From NCBI GenBank assembly GCA_013041975.1, contig JABDQZ010000005.1, positions 1 to 34,150 of the forward strand: a stretch of DNA of 34,150 bases, written 5' to 3'. The notes beneath the pieces are model-generated. The model ran no database searches. It saw nothing but the letters and a program-made list of their open reading frames with translations, and was not told where the DNA came from. This stretch comes from Gammaproteobacteria bacterium. Lineage in GTDB: Bacteria > Pseudomonadota > Gammaproteobacteria > Chromatiales > Chromatiaceae. This document shows, piece by piece, positions 19,638-28,013 of this stretch; the first letter of the stretch is position 1, and each line of letters begins with the position of its first letter. Both the position numbers and the translations under genes were made by a program.

Positions 19638-20853
19638 AAATTCTCGTTCAGCAAAATTTGAAAACACTAAGCAAGCCCTGGAACTGATCCTGCACTGGCA
19701 GAGTGCATTTGCGTCACATACTGATCGTATGCTGTTTGCCGCGAATTATCCTGCTCGCATCAACCTGCCCGGTGACCTGCATACCTGCCTGGATAATGCA
19801 TCGTTCGGAGAGACCGTGTTTGCCTCGTTCCCATCCGGCAGCCTAATCGAATATTACCCGAACCAATTCATTCAGTTGCCGTATGCATGTATTCAGCCCA
19901 TCGGCAATACAGGTATTCGCGTTGAGCCGCGACAGGGCCGCTTTTATCCAAGATGCATCATCGCCGGTAGCCTGGGCATTGATCATCACGACCGCCAACC
20001 TATGCGAATCATTGACACCAATGCTTCATCATTTACCGTCGATTTAAACCACCCGTTAGCGAACCTGGCTATCGAAGTCGGTGTCAGACTGATGCCTCTT
20101 ACGGACAATCCTCAAACCACGCTCAACGAATCCACCGAGCCGTTGAACACTGCATTGGCCACAGGCATTGGTCTGCAAAAAATGCTCGATCAGAGTCCGG
20201 ATTTTTATGACCAGGACATGTTTACGCGGCAGGATTCCAGCAACGATGCCATATTCTATCGACAGAAAAGAATGGTACATCACATTGACCAGTCGGCGTC
20301 GGATACGATCACTCAGATATATCGCCGGGAACTGTTACCACAGATGCGCGTACTCGACCTGATGAGCAGCTGGCAATCGCACTTACCAAACGACATTACC
20401 GATCTGCATATCACCGGCCTCGGTATGAACGACAGCGAGTTATTAGCCAACCCGGATCTGGACGACTATGTGGTGCATGACCTCAACCAACAACCTTCCC
20501 TGCCATTTTCTAATGATTTTTTCGACCTCACCCTGTGCAGCCTGTCTATCGAATATCTGGTTGATCCTCTGAGTGTGTTACATGAAGTGATAAGAGTAAC
20601 CCGCCCGGGAGGCAAGCTTTTGGTCAGCTTTTCCAACCGCAGTTTCCAGTCTAAAGCAATCACAATCTGGCATGAACTGCACCTGTTTGAGCGCCTTGGA
20701 CTGGTACTTGACCTGATGTTACGGACCCGGGGGCTGATAGATCTGACCACAGAAACTTTGCAGGGTCAGCCACGTGCAGCGAATGACATCTACTCGGGAA
20801 AGCTGATGTCGGGTGATCCGGTTTTTGTGGTGTCGGCGACGGTTAACCGGTAA
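19627..20853 (+). CDS. FKBP/SlyD-like N-terminal domain fused to class I SAM-dependent methyltransferase-like domain (GTG start)
   Basis: SlyD-like FTVDLNHPLANLAIEVGVRLMPL; C-terminal MRVLDLMSSWQSHLP...YVVHDLNQQPSLPFSNDFFDLTLCSLSIEYLVDPLSVLHEVIRVTRPGGKLLVSFSNR; overlaps the upstream stop by 11 nt. Confidence 0.75.
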   Translation: MKNRNSRSAKFENTKQALELILHWQSAFASHTDRMLFAANYPARINLPGDLHTCLDNASFGETVFASFPSGSLIEYYPNQFIQLPYACIQPIGNTGIRVEPRQGRFYPRCIIAGSLGIDHHDRQPMRIIDTNASSFTVDLNHPLANLAIEVGVRLMPLTDNPQTTLNESTEPLNTALATGIGLQKMLDQSPDFYDQDMFTRQDSSNDAIFYRQKRMVHHIDQSASDTITQIYRRELLPQMRVLDLMSSWQSHLPNDITDLHITGLGMNDSELLANPDLDDYVVHDLNQQPSLPFSNDFFDLTLCSLSIEYLVDPLSVLHEVIRVTRPGGKLLVSFSNRSFQSKAITIWHELHLFERLGLVLDLMLRTRGLIDLTTETLQGQPRAANDIYSGKLMSGDPVFVVSATVNR

Positions 20854-21025
20854 CGGGAAATTTTAAGCTTGAACCATTTTATACTTCGTTCAAATTTACT
20901 GCCGCCAAAAACTTGAGTGTTTTGTTTATTCAGACGTCATCTGTAATCAATGACTAATTAAGTTTTCAAAATTCTTTTCTATGCTATTCTCTGGTTAAGT
21001 TAAATTCCTGATTTAGGAGTCATAC

Positions 21026-21412
21026 ATGAAAACAATTTCGAGTATTGCCATTTTATCCATTTGCGTTGCTTCAACTGCATCGGCTCAATTCTGGGACAAC
21101 GATAATGGTCAGTGGAGCGGTGACAGCCGCTGGGATAGCCGAGGATACGGTTACGGCGATGGCTCTGGTAGTGGTGATGGCTCTGGCTCAGCCGATATGG
21201 ACAGCGAATTCACTATGACCTTTAAAGGACGTGGTCGTGCTGATGGGAGCATGGACGCTGAAACTCACCAGAGCCGCCAGGGGAAATTCTCTGGTTATGG
21301 TCGTGGTTATGGATACAGCAATAATTACCCATACTACGGAGGTTACCCTTACAGTAACCCATACGGTTATCGCCAATCTCCTGTCGCTCCAGGTTCTGCT
21401 TACGGAAGATAA
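21026..21412 (+). CDS. Secreted Gly/Tyr/Ser-rich protein, possibly sulfur-globule-protein family
   Basis: Signal peptide MKTISSIAILSICVASTASAQ; GYGYGDGSGSGDGSGSADMDSEFTMTFKGRGR...GYGRGYGYSNNYPYYGGYPY; SD AGGAG at correct spacing. Confidence 0.55.
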   Translation: MKTISSIAILSICVASTASAQFWDNDNGQWSGDSRWDSRGYGYGDGSGSGDGSGSADMDSEFTMTFKGRGRADGSMDAETHQSRQGKFSGYGRGYGYSNNYPYYGGYPYSNPYGYRQSPVAPGSAYGR

Positions 21413-21736
21413 TTTTTTCTATTAACAGCTACGCCGACTCCTGTCAGGCATACCCTCTGGCCAAATTTGCAATTCTATGGGTCATTTGAGGCCGAAGCAT
21501 GGACAAGTGGATGGCACTGGAAGACTCTGGCAGCATGTAATAAATCATCTTCTGGAAAAATGATATTTTGGAGAACTCAAAGTGGATAAGCTTTTTACTG
21601 TGACTGCCCTCATGCTTGGGACAGCATATGAATTTCACCTCTACACCTGCTTGTGAGTCGTCCTGATTCGCGCAACGACCTAATACTATCATGGCTATAT
21701 GCAGGGCAATGAAAATCTAACCCTGTGTTGCAAACT

Positions 21737-21762
21737 CAGGAGTTCGTCTTTCTGAACTCCTG
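21737..21762. other. Perfect 9-bp hairpin CAGGAGTTC-N8-GAACTCCTG in a long intergenic region
   Basis: Direct reading; no adjacent strong T-tract, so terminator role is unclear. Confidence 0.6.
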
Positions 21763-21879
21763 CAATTCTTCATACCAACCCAGATACGCACCACCCCCTA
21801 GATAGACGTCTTCTCACCTATAGTTGCCGGAGTGTTATTTTAGCCTCTTTGCTGCGTGAGTGAATGGGATAGCAATTAT

Positions 21880-21914
21880 CTTTTAGTCTATGCTTACAAG
21901 ATAAGACCTAAAAG
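21880..21914. promoter_or_regulatory. Inverted repeat CTTTTAGTCT...AGACCTAAAAG upstream of the heme oxygenase gene
   Basis: Arms 21880-21889 and 21904-21914 (one-nt bulge), 15 nt upstream of the ATG. Confidence 0.5.
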
Positions 21915-21928
21915 TTAAAGATATAATA

Positions 21929-22546
21929 ATGACAAGAAAAAGCTTTTCTTCGCCAGATAAATCACTCTCTACAGATGACTATAAAGTCAGACAACTGCTA
22001 CAGGCTGGCACTTCCCGGCTGCATAGCAAGTTAGATAAATTTTCCAAACTAAGCCTTTTGATTCAGCCAGACTGCAATCTGCACCAATATACTGATGCCA
22101 TGTGCAGGCTAGCACAAGCTTATAAATTATTAGACCAGGCACTGTGGGCAGCAACGTCTTATAATCCAAAAGGCTTATTCGAGTACCAGCCCCGAAGCTC
22201 ATGGCTGGAACGCGACCTCATTGCCTTAGGCAAAAAACTCCCCATGGACTTTGATGCGACACTGCCTCTGCCTCCCCCTTCCTCAACCGGTAGTTATCTC
22301 GGAATGCGATATGTCGCGGAAGGAGCTCAACTCGGTGGACAGGTAATCACAAAAAAGCTATTAAGTTCTGACCTGGCATCTCAATTGGATACCATCGGCA
22401 GCTTTTGGACTGACTTCTCGCAACCGGCAAACCAATGGCCAGCTTTTCTTGATAGCCTGGAGCAATTGCAGTATCGAAAAGAAATAGCGCATGCCATTCG
22501 TAGCGCGCGCGTGACGTTTAAACATTTTATCCACTATATGACCTGA
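21929..22546 (+). CDS. bphO: Biliverdin-producing heme oxygenase (BphO-like)
   Basis: LLQAGTSRLHSKLDK (proximal His region), GSYLGMRYVAEGAQLGGQVI; immediately upstream of the bacteriophytochrome gene. Confidence 0.85.
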   Translation: MTRKSFSSPDKSLSTDDYKVRQLLQAGTSRLHSKLDKFSKLSLLIQPDCNLHQYTDAMCRLAQAYKLLDQALWAATSYNPKGLFEYQPRSSWLERDLIALGKKLPMDFDATLPLPPPSSTGSYLGMRYVAEGAQLGGQVITKKLLSSDLASQLDTIGSFWTDFSQPANQWPAFLDSLEQLQYRKEIAHAIRSARVTFKHFIHYMT

Positions 22547-22558
22547 GTAAAACCGATT

Positions 22559-25318
22559 ATGTCCGAACAACAAAGTGCACCATTTGGAAACTGCAAAAAT
22601 GCCGCATTGCATCATACTGATTCTATTCAATCATTTGGTGGACTGATCGCGATTAACGCCTTTGCCCAGACCATAGATTTTTGCTCAAAAAATATTGCAG
22701 ACTGGTTTGAAAAGTCTCCAGACCAACTACTGGGGCAGGCGGCGCTGAATATCTTCGGTAAAAACTGGCCCAAACTGGCAAAACTGGCATCTGTTGATGG
22801 AAAAATCCAGTTAATGAAAATTGATACGCCAGCTGAAATACTGGTGGCTGGCCATCGCCAGGGTGATCATCTCATTCTGGAATTTGAGGAACCAGGACCT
22901 ACGCAGCCTAACTGGTGGGACCATTCTGCCCGAGTCAGCTTCGTTGACAAGTTAACTGAAATTCGCACTGTAAAAGAACTAGGCAAACTGCTGGTTAATA
23001 CGGTTGCATCCAGCACTGGGTTTGACCGCATTATGCTTTACCGGTTTTTACCCGACTGGCATGGCGAAGTTATTGATGAAGTCTGTCGCCTAGGAGTTGA
23101 TGGTTTTCTTGGTTTGCGCTTTCCTGCCACAGACGTACCTGCCAATGTCCGTCAGCTGTACACGCTAAACTGGCAACGTATGATTGCCGATATAAACAGT
23201 CAGAATGTAGCCCTGGTAAACTGGGATGAAGAGACCCGACTGGATATGAGCTATTCTCTATTACGCGCCGTACACCCAGTGCATATTCGTTATTTGCAGA
23301 ACATGGGTGTGGAAGCTTCCTTTAGCCTCTCTATCGTTGCTGACGGTAAGTTATGGGGATTGGTAGCCTGTCACCATTTATCAAACAAAAGACTCAATGC
23401 ATACGAACGTCTAGCCCTGGAGGAAATTGCCAAGCTGACTTCGTTACACCTGCAAAACCTGCTTGGCCTCATTGAGCAGGAAAAACGAAGCATATTACGC
23501 GAAAAACTTTCGCGTCTTCGTGGTGGTCTGGCTGCCATGAACAATGATGCAAAATCCGGCCTGGTGATCCATCTGGCTGATATGCGTGAGATGTTCAATA
23601 GTGACGGTTGTTGGCTCCACTATACTGGAGAAGACCACTTTACGGGACTGGTTCCCGATGAAGAATCACTATTACCATTAAGAAACTGGCTGGAAGTTTT
23701 ATCACGTGAAGAAGTTGCTGATTTCAGTCATTTACCTGAAAGCCTGAATCGGCATCGTAACGTTGCCCGTATGGCAAGCGGCATGCTGTTTATCCCACTG
23801 GGTAGCACGGATTTTATTGTTTTTCTTCGCCAGGAGGCTGTACAGGTTGTTAACTGGGCAGGCAAACCCCAATCATTGGACGACAATGATCCAAAAGCCC
23901 TGACTCCGCGAAATTCCTTTTCGGTATGGGCCCAGGAAGTCAGAAACAGCTCAGAGCCCTGGCTTGATTCAGAAATTGAACTGGCAATGAATCTAAGAAC
24001 TGAACTTATCGAGTATATTGACTATGCACGCCTGGAACAAATTGCTTTACACGATGCGCTGACTGGGCTTGCTAATCGCTTGAGATTTGACAAGCAATTA
24101 CAACAGGAGGTACGTGACAGCTTAACAAGGAACAGCCAGTTTGCCGTACACATGATTGATCTGGATAAATTCAAACCGGTTAACGATACGCTAGGTCATC
24201 CGGTTGGCGACGAGCTACTACGCAGCGTTTCCCGCAGACTGCTTGACCTGGTGAGAAGCCAGGATACTGTTGCCAGGTTGGGTGGAGATGAGTTTGCGAT
24301 TATTCAATCCGGCATAACCTGTCGTGACAATGCCGCCTTACTGGCTGAACGGGTTGTTGAACAGGTTGCCAAACCTTATGAGATTCAAGGCAAGAACGTG
24401 GTTATTGGTGCCAGCGTTGGTGTAGCTATATGCCCTGTAGACACCTCACAACAAGATGAATTAATGGAAAATGCCGATTTGGCACTTTACTCTGTAAAAA
24501 AGGCGGGAAGAAATGCGTTCAGCCTTTTTGAGCATAGTATGCGAAAAGATGCTGAAAGCTTGAACGATAGTGACGCCATTTTCCAGGCAGTCGAACAACA
24601 ACAGTTACAGGTATATTACCAACCTATAATTGATATTAGGTCAGGAGACATCTCAAGCCTGGAAGCCTTTATCCGCTGGCATCATCCAACAAAAGGTTTA
24701 TTACATGCAGCAGAATTTTTACCTGATTTTGAACAGATGCATTTTGGACCACAGATTGGTGAATATGTATTTACCCAGGTTTTTGAGCAACAGCTAAAAT
24801 GGCGTTCTCAGGGGAATAAATCTATCCCGATCAGTATCAATGTCAGTCAAAGCCAGTTCGCAGCCACTGATATGATTGGCTTGATTAAAAAACTAGGCGA
24901 TAAACATGATATCAGCTGGGAATGGTTAAGAATCGATTTAAAAGAGCAAGCCGTTCTAAACGATATTCAGATGACTATTCGAAAGTTATCTAAAATGCGA
25001 GAAGCTGGTATTGGCATTCAACTGGATAATTTTGGCACCAGCTTCGTTCCGCTTGGCTATCTCACCCAGTTGGCCTTTGGCGGCATTAAATTTGATTCAA
25101 GAAATATTGATCTACATGGCCACCAGCAAGAAGGGCATGCCTTGTTAAACATTGTGCAAGGAATTACCCAGGTGTTGAATGCCAAATTAATTATTACCCG
25201 GGTTGAATCTGAAGAGATGCTAAGTTTCCTTCGAAAGCAAAATATAGACTTCGTTCAAGGCTATATTATTAGCGAACCTATGCCTGCGGATCAAATCAAG
25301 CCCGGAATTGATTCATGA
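22559..25318 (+). CDS. bphP: Bacteriophytochrome with PAS-GAF-PHY photosensory core and GGDEF-EAL output
   Basis: N-terminal Cys in NCKNAALHHTDSIQSFGGL; DRIMLYRFLPDWHGEVI, LRFPATDVPANVRQLY, HIRYLQNMGVEASFSLSIVADGKLWGLVACHH; PHY tongue TPRNSFSVW; RSQDTVARLGGDEF; EAL region SLEAFIRWHHP. Confidence 0.95.
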   Translation: MSEQQSAPFGNCKNAALHHTDSIQSFGGLIAINAFAQTIDFCSKNIADWFEKSPDQLLGQAALNIFGKNWPKLAKLASVDGKIQLMKIDTPAEILVAGHRQGDHLILEFEEPGPTQPNWWDHSARVSFVDKLTEIRTVKELGKLLVNTVASSTGFDRIMLYRFLPDWHGEVIDEVCRLGVDGFLGLRFPATDVPANVRQLYTLNWQRMIADINSQNVALVNWDEETRLDMSYSLLRAVHPVHIRYLQNMGVEASFSLSIVADGKLWGLVACHHLSNKRLNAYERLALEEIAKLTSLHLQNLLGLIEQEKRSILREKLSRLRGGLAAMNNDAKSGLVIHLADMREMFNSDGCWLHYTGEDHFTGLVPDEESLLPLRNWLEVLSREEVADFSHLPESLNRHRNVARMASGMLFIPLGSTDFIVFLRQEAVQVVNWAGKPQSLDDNDPKALTPRNSFSVWAQEVRNSSEPWLDSEIELAMNLRTELIEYIDYARLEQIALHDALTGLANRLRFDKQLQQEVRDSLTRNSQFAVHMIDLDKFKPVNDTLGHPVGDELLRSVSRRLLDLVRSQDTVARLGGDEFAIIQSGITCRDNAALLAERVVEQVAKPYEIQGKNVVIGASVGVAICPVDTSQQDELMENADLALYSVKKAGRNAFSLFEHSMRKDAESLNDSDAIFQAVEQQQLQVYYQPIIDIRSGDISSLEAFIRWHHPTKGLLHAAEFLPDFEQMHFGPQIGEYVFTQVFEQQLKWRSQGNKSIPISINVSQSQFAATDMIGLIKKLGDKHDISWEWLRIDLKEQAVLNDIQMTIRKLSKMREAGIGIQLDNFGTSFVPLGYLTQLAFGGIKFDSRNIDLHGHQQEGHALLNIVQGITQVLNAKLIITRVESEEMLSFLRKQNIDFVQGYIISEPMPADQIKPGIDS

Positions 25319-25456
25319 TTTAAGCGCATTTGTAGAAACTGCACCGTATAATTTATGACCGACGGAAAAAGCCTGCGACACTCTGCAGCCCTCATCGCCC
25401 CGGCCATAGCACTGCCAGAAAAACTGCGGAGATAGCTACGCTATAAAACAAAGGCT

Positions 25457-26110
25457 CTAAAGGGTAAAAGGAAAAAACACTGGATCATCACCTGCCCGCC
25501 AAGGCTGGTGTTTTTTCATTACTGATTCAAATAACCGACTTTTTAGCAAGTCATCAAGCCACTTTTGTAAATATGGCCAATCCCTGGTATCAAACCAGTT
25601 TTTATCAACGAATGCGAATTGCCGAATAAATGGAAACGTTGCGATATCCAGCCATGATGGGGTTTGTGACAGAAGGAATGCATTTTTGCCAAGCAAAGCA
25701 TTGAGTTTCATCGGGAAATCGCTGGCTTTTTCTCGGTAATACTCAACTGAATGCTCTGGGTAACGATCAGCATATTTATAACGATCGAGATTATACTTAA
25801 ACAGGTTATCGTTAATGCTGATAAGTTCATCAGCAAGCTGGTTATCTGCATTCAAAAGCCAATGTTCTGGATCATTTATATTTAACGCCCATTGCATGAT
25901 ATCAAGGCTTTCCTCAAGGACTTCACCGTTACTGAGTTGTAAAACCGGAACTGTAGCTTTCGTTGAAATTGAGGTCATTGGCTGTGGCTTTTGTTTTAAA
26001 TCAACCTCTCGATGCTCTACTTTCTGGTCACTTACAGCAATTGCCATTCTCGCGCGAATTGCATAAGGACAACGCCTGAATGTATAAAGTACTGGTAAAG
26101 CGTTATTCAT
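25457..26110 (-). CDS. Glutathione S-transferase-like protein
   Basis: Thioredoxin-fold N-term LYTFRRCPYAIRARMAI, KATVPVLQLSNGEVLEESLDIMQWAL. Confidence 0.88.
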   Translation of the reverse strand: MNNALPVLYTFRRCPYAIRARMAIAVSDQKVEHREVDLKQKPQPMTSISTKATVPVLQLSNGEVLEESLDIMQWALNINDPEHWLLNADNQLADELISINDNLFKYNLDRYKYADRYPEHSVEYYREKASDFPMKLNALLGKNAFLLSQTPSWLDIATFPFIRQFAFVDKNWFDTRDWPYLQKWLDDLLKSRLFESVMKKHQPWRAGDDPVFFPFTL

Positions 26111-26119
26111 AAAAAACTA

Positions 26120-26524
26120 TCAGTCTTCAATAATTGTACAAACAACTTTTCTGTCTGATCTTGGCCCATCGAATTCACAAAAGAAGATATTCTGCCATTG
26201 TGACAAGCCAAGGTTTCCATTAATTAGCGGTATTGTTTCAGATGGTCCAACAAGACCTGCCTTCAAATGTGAGTCTCCATTGCCATCTTGCTGATCATGA
26301 AGCCAAACACCCTTTGGGATTATCTGGCGCAGGAAATTCACCACGTCGGTCTGAACGCTATCATCCCAGTTTTCCTGTATCATAATGGCCGCGGTAGCAC
26401 CTTGTGCATATACAGATAGCAAGCCATTTTTTATACCTGATTTGTGAACAGCAGATTTCACCTGATTGGTGATATCTACCAAAGTTTCACGTTGAGCTGT
26501 TGATAATTGTATGACTTCGCGCAT
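26120..26524 (-). CDS. yjbQ: YjbQ/UPF0047 family protein
   Basis: GLLSVYAQGATAAIMIQENWD, HLKAGLVGPSETIPLINGNLGLSQWQNIFFCEFDGPRSDRKVV; ATG at 26524 avoids overlap. Confidence 0.88.
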   Translation of the reverse strand: MREVIQLSTAQRETLVDITNQVKSAVHKSGIKNGLLSVYAQGATAAIMIQENWDDSVQTDVVNFLRQIIPKGVWLHDQQDGNGDSHLKAGLVGPSETIPLINGNLGLSQWQNIFFCEFDGPRSDRKVVCTIIED

Positions 26525-26529
26525 CAACC

Positions 26530-26742
26530 TTATTCCCATTCACCTGTTTGATCATCACTGACCGGAATCTCGCAGGTGGTGGTCTCTATCTGGCCTAATT
26601 TAGTGGCACATTTTCTGAGTTCATCGGCTAGTGCACTGGCAGTCGTGACTGAATCAACTGTCTCGCCTGAATACGGAAGGCGGGTTTCTTCTATTTCTAC
26701 CTGGCCATTTTCGATATCTCTGAGGGTTATGGTAATTTCCAT
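26530..26742 (-). CDS. Uncharacterised small acidic protein in the DksA-like/YjbQ/GST operon
   Basis: MEITITLRDIENGQVEIEETRLPYSGETVDSVTTASALADELRK...; 5-nt gaps to both neighbours. Confidence 0.65.
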   Translation of the reverse strand: MEITITLRDIENGQVEIEETRLPYSGETVDSVTTASALADELRKCATKLGQIETTTCEIPVSDDQTGEWE

Positions 26743-26747
26743 ATTTG

Positions 26748-27083
26748 TTACTCGGCACACTCTATGCACTTGGTATGTGTTGGATCCGCTTGAAGCCTTT
26801 GAAAAGCAATATCTTTGCCACAGGTAAAACAGTAACCAAAATCATTCTTCTCAATCCGCTTCAATGCGGCTTCAATTTTCTGCAATTGTAATTTTCTTCT
26901 TCTTTCAGACTCCAGGGCCATCTGTTGTCCCTGGAGGGCATCCATACGGGACAGTCTGCCTACCTTACACTGATCGAGCTCTACTGTTTCTGTGCTTGCC
27001 CTGGATTCTTGCTGCATTTGTTCCAGTTGAGTACGTATTTGCAATAGTTGTAGGCGAAAATTTTCTAATTCTTGTTCTTCCAA
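26748..27083 (-). CDS. TraR/DksA-family zinc-finger protein
   Basis: N-terminal coiled coil, KIEAALKRIEKNDFGYCFTCGKDIAFQRLQADPTHTKCIECAE four-Cys motif. Confidence 0.9.
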   Translation of the reverse strand: MEEQELENFRLQLLQIRTQLEQMQQESRASTETVELDQCKVGRLSRMDALQGQQMALESERRRKLQLQKIEAALKRIEKNDFGYCFTCGKDIAFQRLQADPTHTKCIECAE

Positions 27084-27125
27084 TTTTTAATCTCGAATGT
27101 TATTCCGAACACATTGGTATCTTAT

Positions 27126-27563
27126 ATGAATTCAACCAATGGAGTCATTCATGATACCGATTTAACACCACATCGCTCTCTTTCTATTCTCACCAGAAAT
27201 TCCTGCCTTCCCAACCTTTGCACTTCAAGAATTACGGAATTAGCCAATACACCAAGCTCAAAATTGCCCATGCGAAAATCGGAAAATAGCGAATTATTTC
27301 CATCAATGGCATTACCTGAAACTGAGTACTATCATGTAAGAACAGAATCCACGTTACCCACTACCAGCACCGTGAATACACTATTAGAACACATCATTTC
27401 CTGCCCATATTGTAACGAATCAATTATTGTTTTGATTGACCCTTCAGTAGAGCAACAAGCCTATATTGAAGACTGCCAGGTATGTTGCCAGCCAATCGAG
27501 TTCAGGGTTTTAATCACTGAGGGTGAATTATCAGAAATTTCTGTATCACAGGATAATCAGTGA
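27126..27563 (+). CDS. CPXCG-motif cysteine-rich protein (start uncertain; the conserved part begins near 27372)
   Basis: LEHIISCPYCNESIIVLIDPSVEQQAYIEDCQVCCQPIEF matches the short CPXCG family; the N-terminal extension is not supported by family knowledge. Confidence 0.6.
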   Translation: MNSTNGVIHDTDLTPHRSLSILTRNSCLPNLCTSRITELANTPSSKLPMRKSENSELFPSMALPETEYYHVRTESTLPTTSTVNTLLEHIISCPYCNESIIVLIDPSVEQQAYIEDCQVCCQPIEFRVLITEGELSEISVSQDNQ

Positions 27564-28013
27564 TAGTGCATAGACAATATGATCTAGGATGACTTCATTG
27601 CCTGCCTATTTACATCGTCTAGAGGGTAATGACTGGAAGAGCCAATATTGGCATCAAGGTCGTCAAATGACCATGAATCATAGGGATATAAAAAGATTAA
27701 GAGTGCTGTTGGATTTATCATTACAGAATTATTACATCTAGTGTTAAGCTAGAGAAACATCATGAGTAAATTGCTCTCGGCTGAACTGCCTAATGTATTG
27801 CTATAACGAAAAAGCTGGCTGTAGATACCTGCTTATCATGTCCATCACTAAAGATTATTACCCAGGCACACTTTAATAAATTAAGAGGCTGTTGCCTAGG
27901 GAATTAACAATCTGAAGTCATTGACTCAAATGCGGGTGATACACGCCGATATTTATGGTGCTATGCTATTTAACATAGCGGAAATATTTATAGATTTGGG
28001 GCCGCAATAAGCA

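Noticed and set aside
21444-21692. 82-aa minus-strand ORF in the intergenic region before the heme oxygenase gene
   Set aside because: No recognisable domain, no SD I could support; possibly a gene remnant, but not enough evidence to call a CDS or pseudogene.
27880-27905. GAGGCTGTTGC sequence resembling an insertion-sequence end
   Set aside because: No matching inverted copy or transposase nearby.
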